Source: JBAXTZ01 sp037129925
Lineage (GTDB): Bacteria; Bacillota; Negativicutes; JBAXTZ01
DNA: 64,000 nt
Direction: 5' to 3'
Assembly: GCA_037129925.1 (NCBI GenBank)
Contig: JBAXTZ010000006.1
Coordinates: 23,412-87,411, forward strand
In this document: positions 53,020-61,619 of the stretch, piece after piece
Layout: each line of letters starts with the position of its first letter
How positions within the stretch are numbered: position 1 is the stretch's first letter
Notes under the pieces: model-generated
Told to the model about the DNA's origin: nothing
What the model saw: the letters and a program-made list of their open reading frames with translations, nothing else
The model's database searches: none
Translations under genes and position numbers: made by a program

Positions 53020-53745
53020 GTGAAGAGACTAATAGGTTTATTGTTGGTAATGATGCTGTTGACAAGTTCGTTTGTTTCGGCTGCGACGGTTGTTTCCGAG
53101 TACTTGCTGGGTGTTGGCGATGTGTTGAACATTCAGGTTGTTGGTTTGGATTCGGCTAGCAACGCAATGGCGAACACCGCCAATTCCAACACCGCCAGCG
53201 CTACAACTGTCAACTATAATACCGGTTCGAGCGGCTATATGATCCGGCCGGATGGGAAATTTGAATTTCCGCTGATTGGCGAAGTATTTGCCGCCGGAAA
53301 AACACCCAGTCAATTGAATAGCGAAATAACTTCCCGGCTGGCTGAATATCTAAGAACGCCGCGGGTAGCTATTAACGTAACCAAATTCCACACCACCCGA
53401 GTATACGTACTCGGCGAGATAATCAGGCCGGGACTTTATGAATTAGAGCGCGAACATAATTTGGCCGATGCCATCGGTATCGCCGGTGGTTATACCAAGT
53501 TTGCTGCCAAGAAAACAATTTTTGTCATTCGTGAGTCCAATAAAGACAAGCCGATCGTATGCAATTTATTAGATATGCTCGAGAAGGGTGATGTGTCGCA
53601 GAATGTTGAGCTCCACGATGGCGATGTAGTATATCTCTCCAACAACGGTAAAATCGACTGGAATCTAGATATATTCCCATGGTTCCAGGCTGTGGCCAAT
53701 GCCACTACAGCAGTTGCAACGGTCTATGCCATTTCAGGAAAATAG
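53020..53745 (+). CDS. Polysaccharide export protein, Wza type (set 2)
   Basis: A 241-residue secreted protein: signal peptide (KRLIGLLLVMMLLTSSFVSAA), export domain (YLLGVGDVLNIQVVGLDS, MIRPDGKFEFPLIGEVFAAGKTPSQLNSEITSRLAEY) and one SLBB domain (TRVYVLGEIIRPGLYELEREHNLADAIGIAGG). It is related to, but well diverged from, set 1. GTG start behind GGGGG. Repeat blocks of opposite orientation flank the gene on both sides. Confidence 0.9.
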   Translation: MKRLIGLLLVMMLLTSSFVSAATVVSEYLLGVGDVLNIQVVGLDSASNAMANTANSNTASATTVNYNTGSSGYMIRPDGKFEFPLIGEVFAAGKTPSQLNSEITSRLAEYLRTPRVAINVTKFHTTRVYVLGEIIRPGLYELEREHNLADAIGIAGGYTKFAAKKTIFVIRESNKDKPIVCNLLDMLEKGDVSQNVELHDGDVVYLSNNGKIDWNLDIFPWFQAVANATTAVATVYAISGK

Positions 53746-53762
53746 GTGTTAAAACTCTTCGC

Positions 53763-53834
53763 TCTACTAGTCGAACTAGTTTAACTATGCCAACTAGTAT
53801 AACTAAGCCAACTAATGTTAATACAGACTAGTAG
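53763..53834. repeat. Repeat array, inverse orientation
   Basis: About four units, read on the minus strand as GTTGGCTTAGTTATACTA, GTTGGCATAGTTAAACTA and GTTCGACTAGTAGAG (18-base spacing). It is inverse to the array at 52882-52994, so the Wza-like gene lies between facing blocks. Confidence 0.7.
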
Positions 53835-53867
53835 GCAAATCCTAAAACAACAGAAGATGGGGTGCAC

Positions 53868-55310
53868 GTGGAGCAAACGATTGACTTAAAAGACATCATC
53901 AGAATACTTAAAAAGCGCTATAAATTGATCGCCGGTGTCTTTGCTGTAGCGGTTTTGCTGGCGGTAATCGCCGGGTTGTTTAGCAATCCGGTTTTTGAGT
54001 CCAGCGCGACGATGCGAATCAAACAAAAACAAGGGTTGGGAAATTCGCTACTCAATGAAATGCCCGGTGGTTTTAACATGACCAAAGAGCTGATGTCGAC
54101 CTATGCCGAGATGATTAAGAGCCGGACGGTAGTAAACAAAGTTATTGACAGCACTTGGAAACCGACCAAGGAAAACGCCAAGCGGCCAGCGTACGAGTCG
54201 TTTGTTGGCAATATTACCACAACGCCGGTACGCGATACTCAGATACTTAAAGTATCGGTTAAGGGTGGTTCGGCGCTGCTTGCACAAGAGCGCTGTGATA
54301 CATTAGTAGGTGTTTTTACTGACCGATTAACTGCGCTTGCACAAACAGAGCAAAAGTCGGTGCGTGAGTTCATATCTATCCGTCTGGAAGAAATTAAAAA
54401 GGACTTGGACAAAGCCGAGAACGCTTTGGCGGATTACAAGACTGTCAACAAAATAACTTCACCGAGTGACGAAGCTAAAGCGATGATGGATACACTGGTC
54501 AATCTCGATAAAATCGAAGCCGAAAACGCGGTAAAGACTATCGCATCCCAAGCGCTACTGGATACGGCAAATAAACAACTGGCGGCAGAAGCTCCTGGAT
54601 TTATAGCCAGTAGCCCGTTAATTGAGCAGCTCAAAGGCAAGATTGCCGATCTTGAAGTTCAAAAAATGATGCTGCTGCAGCAATATACACCAAAACATCC
54701 GCAAATTTTGGCAACACAAGCAGCGATCGATGAGGCACGCCGTAACCTGGATCGTGAAGCTGAGCGTATCGCCACAGCTAACGCTCCCTCCAGCAACGTA
54801 GTCCATACCGGGTTACTTCAAGCGAAAATCCAGGCCGAAGCCAGCTCCGAGGCCGGACAGGCGCAAAAAGCGGCAATTCAGCGCGAGGTTGACAAACGAA
54901 TGCTAACACTTGGTGCGTTGCCGGCAAAAGAGTATCGGTTGACACGATTGGTGCGCGATGCCAAAGTTACCGAACAGATATATATTATGATGTCGCAGCG
55001 CTATGAAGAGGCGCGGATTAATGAAGTAATGACGCCGCGCGATATTCAGATAGTCGACGAGGCGGCGTTGCCGATCACGAAAATATCGCCCAATAATACT
55101 ATGAACGTTATGATTGGCGCTTTGCTCGGATTGTTTATCGGTATCGGATTGGCTTTCGCTTTTGAATATCTCAATCGCACTATACGTACATCCGAAGATG
55201 TTGAACATTTCTTAAAATTGCCGGTATTGGGACAGATAGCAGATTACTCAGTCCGTCAGCGCAACTTTTACGGCAGAGTAATTAAGCCGAAAAGCGGGGG
55301 GGGGGAGTGA
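53868..55310 (+). CDS. Chain-length determinant / Wzz-GumC-type co-polymerase (set 2)
   Basis: A 480-residue PCP protein: first membrane helix at about 24-43 (LIAGVFAVAVLLAVIAGLF), a long periplasmic region with coiled coil (residues 170-330), second helix near 415-438 (TMNVMIGALLGLFIGIGLAFAFEYL) and a cytoplasmic tail SEDVEHFLKLPVLGQI. No kinase domain is fused; a separate kinase gene follows. GTG at 53868, 6 bases after GATGGGG, is preferred over GTG at 53862. The last codons pass through a run of ten G (55296-55305). Confidence 0.9.
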   Translation: MEQTIDLKDIIRILKKRYKLIAGVFAVAVLLAVIAGLFSNPVFESSATMRIKQKQGLGNSLLNEMPGGFNMTKELMSTYAEMIKSRTVVNKVIDSTWKPTKENAKRPAYESFVGNITTTPVRDTQILKVSVKGGSALLAQERCDTLVGVFTDRLTALAQTEQKSVREFISIRLEEIKKDLDKAENALADYKTVNKITSPSDEAKAMMDTLVNLDKIEAENAVKTIASQALLDTANKQLAAEAPGFIASSPLIEQLKGKIADLEVQKMMLLQQYTPKHPQILATQAAIDEARRNLDREAERIATANAPSSNVVHTGLLQAKIQAEASSEAGQAQKAAIQREVDKRMLTLGALPAKEYRLTRLVRDAKVTEQIYIMMSQRYEEARINEVMTPRDIQIVDEAALPITKISPNNTMNVMIGALLGLFIGIGLAFAFEYLNRTIRTSEDVEHFLKLPVLGQIADYSVRQRNFYGRVIKPKSGGGE

Positions 55311-55446
55311 GTTAGCCTTAGTAGATAACGAGTTAGCCTAGTAGAACGGGGACAATCTACCACGCTAACTACGCTAACTAATACATCGTTCTACTATGCT
55401 AACAATCTACTAAGCCAACTAACACACCGTTCTACTATGCCAACTA
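55310..55446. repeat. Repeat array with direct and inverse halves
   Basis: A direct half (55310-55350: GAGTTAGCCTTAGTAGA and GAGTTAGCCTAGTAGAACGG) faces an inverse half (55358-55446) with at least five GCTAAC/GCCAAC units. The halves could fold into a long imperfect hairpin. It separates the Wzz and kinase genes. Confidence 0.75.
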
Positions 55447-55462
55447 TTACGCACGAGGTTTT

Positions 55463-56212
55463 ATGAACATATTTAGCATTTTCAAAAATAGAAGAAGTCG
55501 AAGAAACCGTCGCAAGCAAGAAGATGGTTACGAAGGATTAGTGGCATCTAAAGAGTTGAAATCTCCGGCGACTGAGTCTTATCGCGTGCTTCGTACAAAT
55601 ATTCATTTCGCTGCAGCTGAAGACAAGCAGCGGGTGTTGTTGTTTACCAGCGCTGGTCCGGGCGAAGGCAAGTCATCAACCTCGGCGAATACCGCGGTGG
55701 TTATGGCGCAAGCCGGCAAAAAAATAGTTATTGTTGATTGCGATTTGCGCAAACCAACTCAGCATCAGTTATTTGGCATAGAGCGAATTCACGGTGTGAC
55801 TAATGTTTTGGTAGAAAACTGGCCAGTTGATGATGTTATTGTTCAAACCGCTGTTCCCAACTTATCGCTCATCGCGTCCGGACCATTACCACCTAATCCG
55901 GCGGAATTACTGGGGACGACCAAGTTTACTCAGTTAATTGATAGTTTAAAAGAGCGGTTCGATATTGTAATCATTGATTCGCCGCCGAATATCGCCGTAA
56001 CTGATGCAAATGTAATTGCCGCTAAAGTCGACGGGGTCATATTGGTCTGCAACACTGAGCTAGTCAAACCGGAAATGGCAAAAAAATCCAAAGAGCTATT
56101 ACTAAAAGCCAAGGCGAATATTCTTGGCGTGGTTTTAAATAAAACGCAAGTGCATGGCAGCGATTATTACTATTACTACTATTATTATGGGCACAACGAT
56201 AAGGAAAGTTGA
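55463..56212 (+). CDS. Bacterial tyrosine kinase (BY-kinase) with C-terminal tyrosine cluster
   Basis: A 249-residue kinase of the CpsD/CapB/YwqD type. Walker A is SAGPGEGKSST (63-73), Walker A' is VDCDLRKPT (91-99), Walker B is DIVIIDSPP. The interaction segment ESYRVLRTNI is at 38-47. The C-terminus carries eight consecutive Tyr residues (about 235-242) as autophosphorylation sites. Its activating membrane partner is probably the set 2 Wzz, encoded directly upstream. The Tyr state should tune polysaccharide assembly. Confidence 0.92.
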   Translation: MNIFSIFKNRRSRRNRRKQEDGYEGLVASKELKSPATESYRVLRTNIHFAAAEDKQRVLLFTSAGPGEGKSSTSANTAVVMAQAGKKIVIVDCDLRKPTQHQLFGIERIHGVTNVLVENWPVDDVIVQTAVPNLSLIASGPLPPNPAELLGTTKFTQLIDSLKERFDIVIIDSPPNIAVTDANVIAAKVDGVILVCNTELVKPEMAKKSKELLLKAKANILGVVLNKTQVHGSDYYYYYYYYGHNDKES

Positions 56213-56218
56213 TTGTTG

Positions 56219-56420
56219 GTTAGCTGAGCAGATTGTGAGTTAGCCTAGTAGAACGGTGTATTAGTTGGCATAGTTAGCTTAGGTATTGCAGCTCAAATAT
56301 ACTAACTCGTTATATACTATGCCAACTTGTTCCTACTATGCTAACCAGAATACCGTTATACTAGGCAACTATGCTAACTCATATACTTGATAGCCTCTCA
56401 GTTCCACTAAGTTAACTCAA
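56219..56420. repeat. Repeat array with direct and inverse halves
   Basis: The direct half (56219-56285) has GTTAGCCTAGTAGAACGG, GTTGGCATAGTTAGCTTAG; the inverse half (56308-56420) has ACTATGCCAAC, ACTATGCTAAC and ACTAAGTTAAC units. The stretch TAGTAGAACGGTGTATTAG closely matches 52916-52934. Confidence 0.75.
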
Positions 56421-56442
56421 TTTCTCGCGAAAGGAGGCAAGC

Positions 56443-56886
56443 ATGGAAAAATTTTTCACTACCGAAGGACCGATACAACCGGATATTCATTATTATGTGC
56501 CGATGCTAGAGCAATTTCATTCACATGAAGTGACCACGCTTATTGATAAGCGCAAGTATTTCCTGATGCACGCGCCGCGCCAGACCGGCAAGACTAGTAG
56601 TTTGTTTGCCTATGCAAATTTTCTTAATGAGCAGGGAAAATATAAATGCCTTTTGCCGGATAAAACCATTCAAAAAGAAGTAATCGAGTCAAAAATATTG
56701 CGTGGCAGTCTACAAAAAACATTAACCGAAGCACTGCCGCAGACCGCAGATTATATGGATAAAAGTGGTGTTACCAACGGCAGCCTGCTGATTTTTGACC
56801 GTACCGCGGGAAAATCCCGGGACGAAAAAATATTTATTCGAGAAGAACAAGTTGGCGATAAGCGAATTAGAGTTTATGGGATGTGA
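56443..56886 (+). pseudogene. AAA-like ATPase with internal deletion
   Basis: The first 65 residues are the N-terminus of an AAA-like/AAA-ATPase family (YYVPMLEQFHSHEVTTLIDKRKYFLMHAPRQTGKTSS, with Walker A). The last 50 (GSLLIFDRTAGKSRDEKIFIREE...RIRVYGM) are the usual C-terminus of the same family. The several hundred residues between, including Walker B, are missing, leaving a 147-codon frame. It could be translated but should not be a working ATPase. Confidence 0.75.
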
Positions 56887-56995
56887 AACGCAATCGAAGG
56901 TTGACAATCGAAAAGAGACAATTGCAATAGTGCATTGTGTCTATATCATTCATTGTATGCACTTGTGTACCACATGCACTGATACGAGGTAGAAC

Positions 56996-57421
56996 ATGAA
57001 CAATAAACCGCTTTTCCATAAACGGCTGATTACCGCGTTTGCGATAGTTTCGTCGATCGTAATATATTTTATAACTAAAGACTATTTGAGTGAATTTTCG
57101 GGGAATTGGACCACTTTAACGGCATCCACAAATGGCGAGGCGGCCTCCGCTGTCACTGCTAGCTTGTTTGATTCATTAGCGTTCTTGATTATTTCCACGC
57201 TTTTGAGTATAATGCCGCTTATTGCTACAATTATCGCTTGGAATAACCGCCGAATTGGCGGGTGGGTGTTTATTTTGTTAGCAATAATTGGGGTTGTGTG
57301 TGCACAGCAGCATTATCATTCAGTAGCGTTATTAGTCGGGTCAGCTCTGGCTGGAGTAGCTGGATTATTATTTTTGTGGCATCATCAGCAATACCCGAAG
57401 AAAAGACGCAGGAAAATTTGA
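56996..57421 (+). CDS. Small membrane protein of unknown function
   Basis: I do not recognise this 141-residue protein. It has four hydrophobic segments (about 11-27, 60-83, 91-105 and 109-128) and a basic tail (YPKKRRRKI). It sits between the deleted ATPase and ugd. A GAGGTAGA site precedes the start. Confidence 0.65.
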   Translation: MNNKPLFHKRLITAFAIVSSIVIYFITKDYLSEFSGNWTTLTASTNGEAASAVTASLFDSLAFLIISTLLSIMPLIATIIAWNNRRIGGWVFILLAIIGVVCAQQHYHSVALLVGSALAGVAGLLFLWHHQQYPKKRRRKI

Positions 57422-57489
57422 AATTAATCTTGCGTTAAAAAATAGAAGTAGAAATATATGTTTTGTATTGACTAATTTGTGAGGAAGTA

Positions 57490-58836
57490 ATGAAGATAGT
57501 TGTTATTGGCACGGGTTACGTTGGTTTAGTAACGGGAGTTTGTTTGGCGGAAGTGGGAAATAATGTTATTTGTATAGATCGAGATGTAAGTCGCATATGT
57601 AAGTTGAACGAAGGCATATTGCCAATTTATGAACCGGGTCTTGAGAAACTTGTGAAGGACAACGTTGCAAATGGAACACTTGCTTTTGCAACTGATTTAG
57701 GCGAAAATTTTGAGGAAGTTGATTTTTATTTCATTGCCGTTGGAACTCCAAGTGCTGCGGATGGTAGTACTAATATGGAATTCGTTGAAGGTGTTGCGCA
57801 AGAAATTGGGCTACTTATTAATTCACAAACAATTATTGTTAATAAATCCACCGTTCCTGTGGGTAGTGCTGAATTAGTGAAAAACATTGTTTCAAAAAAA
57901 ATAGCCGAGCGACAAAAACGTTTTGCGCCTTTTGTAATATCAAATCCGGAATTTTTAAAAGAGGGCAGCGCGATTTCCGATTTTATGAATCCGGATAGAA
58001 TAATAGTGGGTTTAGACGACTATGATGGTGAAATAGAGAGCAAAGTGCGCAGGTTATATAAGCCATTCAATATCAATCATGAAAAACTGATTTTTATGTC
58101 AACTAGAAGTGCCGAAATGACTAAATACGCGGCTAATTCTATGTTGGCGACGAAAATATCATTTATAAATGAGATGGCAAATATTTGTGAACATAATGGT
58201 GCAAACGTAAACGAAGTACGTGTTGGAATTGGCAGCGACAGTCGCATTGGCTATGATTTTATATATCCAGGCATTGGTTTTGGTGGCAGTTGTTTTCCAA
58301 AAGATATACGATCGTTAATTCATCAAGCAGAAAAAGTTGGTTGCGATCCTAGTATTTTAAAAGCTGTGCATAAAGTTAATGACTCGCAGAAGTTGGTACT
58401 TGTAGATAAAGTTCTGAGACGATTTGGAACAGATTTAACGGGCAAAAAATTTGCTGTTTGGGGTTTGGCTTTCAAACCTAACACAGATGATATTAGAGAA
58501 GCTCCATCAATCCAAATTATTAAAGCATTAATTTCGCACGGGGCGTCAGTGATTGCTTATGATCCACAAGCAATCGAACAGGCAAAAATAGAATGTCCCT
58601 CTAATCCAAAAAACTTGGAGTATGTAGTTAGTAAATATAACGCGCTCGATGCTGCAGACGCATTACTTCTTTTGACTGAGTGGCGCGAATTTAGATCACC
58701 TGATTTCTGCGAAATGGCGAAGAGAATGCATACTTTGGTTATTTACGATGGACGTAATCAATATTGTGATTATTTTTCTCAGAACAACGAATATGGGTTT
58801 GAATATTTTTGTATTGGGAATGAGCGGCAATATTAA
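57490..58836 (+). CDS. ugd: UDP-glucose 6-dehydrogenase
   Basis: A 448-residue enzyme of the UDP-glucose/GDP-mannose dehydrogenase family: VVIGTGYVGLVTGVCLAEVGNNV, VGTPSAADGSTNM, NKSTVPVGSAELV, SNPEFLKEGSAISDFMNPDRI and GIGFGGSCFPKDIRSL with the catalytic Cys. It makes UDP-glucuronate for the polysaccharide. UDP-GlcNAc or UDP-ManNAc dehydrogenation is less likely from the motif pattern but not excluded. Confidence 0.92.
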   Translation: MKIVVIGTGYVGLVTGVCLAEVGNNVICIDRDVSRICKLNEGILPIYEPGLEKLVKDNVANGTLAFATDLGENFEEVDFYFIAVGTPSAADGSTNMEFVEGVAQEIGLLINSQTIIVNKSTVPVGSAELVKNIVSKKIAERQKRFAPFVISNPEFLKEGSAISDFMNPDRIIVGLDDYDGEIESKVRRLYKPFNINHEKLIFMSTRSAEMTKYAANSMLATKISFINEMANICEHNGANVNEVRVGIGSDSRIGYDFIYPGIGFGGSCFPKDIRSLIHQAEKVGCDPSILKAVHKVNDSQKLVLVDKVLRRFGTDLTGKKFAVWGLAFKPNTDDIREAPSIQIIKALISHGASVIAYDPQAIEQAKIECPSNPKNLEYVVSKYNALDAADALLLLTEWREFRSPDFCEMAKRMHTLVIYDGRNQYCDYFSQNNEYGFEYFCIGNERQY

Positions 58837-58878
58837 TCTGCATTAGTTTCCGATTTTGATTATTCTGTGAGGTTATGT

Positions 58879-59889
58879 ATGAATTTTCAAGGTAAAAAAA
58901 TTTTAGTTACCGGCGCTGATGGTTTTATAGGCTCTCATTTAACCGAAAAGCTTGTGATAATGGGGTGCGACGTTAGAGCGTTTGTAATGTATAACTCTTT
59001 TAACTCTCTAGGTTGGCTGGATAATTCACCGCGAGAGATCAAAGATAATCTAGAGATATTTTCAGGTGACATTCGTGATCACCACGGTGTTAAAGAAGCA
59101 ATGAAGGGATGCGATATTGTATTGCATTTGGCGGCGTTGATTGCTATTCCATATTCATATCACTCTCCGGATACTTACATAGATACCAATGTTAAAGGTA
59201 CACTAAATATAGTTCAGGCAGCTAGAGAATTGGGTGTTGAAAAAGTCGTTCACACTTCCACGAGTGAAGTTTACGGGACAGCTAAATTTGTACCGATAAC
59301 GGAACAGCATCCGTTGCAAGGGCAATCACCATATGCGGCCAGTAAAATTGGTGCGGACCATATTGCTATGTCTTTTTATCATTCTTTTGGAACGCCAGTG
59401 TCGATAATAAGACCGTTTAATACATATGGTCCAAGGCAGTCCGCGCGAGCGGTCATTCCTACAATAATTACGCAGATTGCAAATGGTGTGACTAGCTTAA
59501 AATTAGGTTCTATTACACCAACCAGGGATTTTAATTATGTGAAAGATACTGTTGCTGGTTTTATTGCGGTAGCTACGAGCGAAAAATCGATTGGTGAAGT
59601 TATTAACATTGGAAGCAATTATGAAATATCTATTGGAGATACTGTACGTTTAATCGCAGAAGTTATGCGTACTGAAATTGAAATTTGCACCGATCAAGAG
59701 AGAATACGTCCGGTAAATAGTGAAGTAGAAAGATTGTGGGCAGACAATTCGAAAGCCAAAGAGTTAGTTGAATGGGAGCCACAATATAATGGACTTGCAG
59801 GATTTCGTAGTGGATTGGATGAAACGGTGAAGTGGTTTTTGAACGAAAGTAACTTGAAAAAATATAGGGCAGATGTTTATAACATATAA
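58879..59889 (+). CDS. legB: NAD-dependent 4,6-dehydratase, LegB type
   Basis: A 336-residue SDR enzyme with strong LegB text (VTGADGFIGSHLTEKLVIMGCDVRAFVMYNSFNS, TSTSEVYGTAKFVPITEQHPLQGQSPYAASKIGAD, FNTYGPRQSARAVIPTIITQI). It starts legionaminic acid synthesis from a nucleotide-GlcNAc. The ATG at 58879 is 6 bases after GTGAGG. Confidence 0.92.
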   Translation: MNFQGKKILVTGADGFIGSHLTEKLVIMGCDVRAFVMYNSFNSLGWLDNSPREIKDNLEIFSGDIRDHHGVKEAMKGCDIVLHLAALIAIPYSYHSPDTYIDTNVKGTLNIVQAARELGVEKVVHTSTSEVYGTAKFVPITEQHPLQGQSPYAASKIGADHIAMSFYHSFGTPVSIIRPFNTYGPRQSARAVIPTIITQIANGVTSLKLGSITPTRDFNYVKDTVAGFIAVATSEKSIGEVINIGSNYEISIGDTVRLIAEVMRTEIEICTDQERIRPVNSEVERLWADNSKAKELVEWEPQYNGLAGFRSGLDETVKWFLNESNLKKYRADVYNI

Positions 59890-59921
59890 AATCTGATGGA
59901 TTGCAAGAGAGATAAATAAAC

Positions 59922-60947
59922 ATGAACATTAGTCATAGTTATCCGGGCTACGATGAGTCTGTTGTAGAAGCTGCGTATGAATCTTTGAAAATAGCCGGTT
60001 TTTCCGGGTTGGCAATGAAAGATAAAGCGGAAAATTGTTTGGCTACTTTCGTTGGAGCTGATTGGGTTCTGTTGACAGGATCAGGTTATGCAGCCGTCCA
60101 GACGGCATTAGTAGCTGCTGATGTAAAACCTGGTCAACAAATAGCGATTCCGACGGTAACCTGCCCATCTTTGTTTCATGCTATACGCTCAATTGGAGCT
60201 ATCCCTTTGGTCGTTGATGTTTGTCGGCAGCAACCTTTGATCAGTTCGCAAATTATTGATGGCTTGGAGTTTAATGGAATAGTAATAATTCCTCAGATGT
60301 TTGGAATCAAACAACAATTGAAGCCATTTGCAAAAAACGGTCGTGTTATTATTGAGGACGCGGCGCAAGCTTTTGCGCCAGAAACCGATGAGTTTGCTGA
60401 TATTACGGTTTTTTCATTTTCACCCACCAAGTTAATCACTATCGGCTACGGTGGTGCGATCGCTACACAGTCGCAGGAACTTCACGATCGAGGACGATTG
60501 TTTTTGGATCCTGATCATTCAGCTCATGTAGATAATGATAATGAAAATGTTGATTTTCGATTGCATTCTCCAGTTTCGGATTTTCAGAGTGCGATGCTAA
60601 TTGCGCAATTAAAGCGCTATCATAAGGCTGTTGCTTATAGGTGGAAAATAGTTAGTTATTATGATTACTATCTAAATAATTCGCATAGACTCAAGCCTCA
60701 GGTTCCATTTAGATATCAACTAATACTGCCTCAAGCAAATAGTAGAAACGTGAGTGGTGCATTAAGAACTAAAGGAATTAATGCATGGTCGTTAGGGTCA
60801 CAGTTGATACATGAAGTGTTTAATATTAAAGGTGATTTTTCCGAAGCTGAGAAGTGGAGAAACAAGATATTGTCTTTGCCTTTACATGAGGGATTGAATG
60901 AAAATCATGTCGCCCAAATTTGCAAGGTGGTAAATAATTATTTATGA
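59922..60947 (+). CDS. DegT-family aminotransferase (probable LegC role)
   Basis: A 341-residue PLP enzyme, shorter than usual DegT proteins. PLP Lys is in FSFSPTKLITIGYGGAI, the Asp partner in IIEDAAQAF. Its place after legB fits the LegC step, adding the 4-amino group, but its sequence departs from typical LegC (which is nearer 380 residues), so the specificity may differ. It overlaps the next gene by 4 bases. Confidence 0.8.
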   Translation: MNISHSYPGYDESVVEAAYESLKIAGFSGLAMKDKAENCLATFVGADWVLLTGSGYAAVQTALVAADVKPGQQIAIPTVTCPSLFHAIRSIGAIPLVVDVCRQQPLISSQIIDGLEFNGIVIIPQMFGIKQQLKPFAKNGRVIIEDAAQAFAPETDEFADITVFSFSPTKLITIGYGGAIATQSQELHDRGRLFLDPDHSAHVDNDNENVDFRLHSPVSDFQSAMLIAQLKRYHKAVAYRWKIVSYYDYYLNNSHRLKPQVPFRYQLILPQANSRNVSGALRTKGINAWSLGSQLIHEVFNIKGDFSEAEKWRNKILSLPLHEGLNENHVAQICKVVNNYL

Positions 60948-61618
60948 GAATAGCTATTCATCAGAGTCAATATATTCCTTGGATTCCATATTTTATAAAA
61001 ATTGCTCGAGCAGATGTATTTGTTATTATGGATAATGTGCAGTATCAAAAAAATGGTGTTCAAAATAGAAACAAAATACGAAACAAACAAGGCGATTTTT
61101 GGTTGACCATCCCGGTAACGGGTCATATGAGTGACAAAATAAATGAAAAACCTATAAAGGGAGATGTCTGGCAAGAAAAACACTGGAAATCTTTGGCTAT
61201 CACATATTCCAAAGCGGAATTTTGGGATGAATATTCGTGTGAATTGGAAAAAATGTATGCTGAACCCTATCGCTTTTTGGGCGAAGTGAATTATCGCTTT
61301 CTCCAATTTGTGTTTGGCAGACTTGATATTAACACCAAAATCGTAAAACTTTCGGATTTAGAAGTTGCCGGAAGTAAATCGGAATTAGTACTAGAAATAT
61401 GCAAAAAACTCGGTGCTAGTACTTATATTAGCGGAGTAGGAGCAAAATCATATATTGATGAAGTTAACTTTGTTAATAATGATATTAAGATAGAGTATCT
61501 TAAATCTATTCCGCCGATTTATAAGCAGTTCAATGGAGAATTTATTCCGGGATTGTCGGTGTTAGACATGTTGTTTAATGTACAAAGTAAGACGATAAAA
61601 GACTGTTTGCGGGGGTAA
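60944..61618 (+). CDS. WbqC family protein
   Basis: A 224-residue protein with the WbqC-family start IAIHQSQYIPWIPYFIKIARADVFVIMDNVQYQKNGVQNRNKIR and the conserved LDMLFN near the end. The family sits in O-antigen and nonulosonic acid clusters; its biochemical role is not settled. Here it occupies the place where a LegH-type acyltransferase would be expected. Confidence 0.9.
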   Translation: MRIAIHQSQYIPWIPYFIKIARADVFVIMDNVQYQKNGVQNRNKIRNKQGDFWLTIPVTGHMSDKINEKPIKGDVWQEKHWKSLAITYSKAEFWDEYSCELEKMYAEPYRFLGEVNYRFLQFVFGRLDINTKIVKLSDLEVAGSKSELVLEICKKLGASTYISGVGAKSYIDEVNFVNNDIKIEYLKSIPPIYKQFNGEFIPGLSVLDMLFNVQSKTIKDCLRG

Positions 61619-61619
61619 T

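Noticed and set aside
52860..56420. Possible CRISPR or tRNA cluster in the repeat-rich gaps
   Set aside because: Repeats are short and degenerate, run in both directions and show no regular spacers or tRNA cloverleaf.
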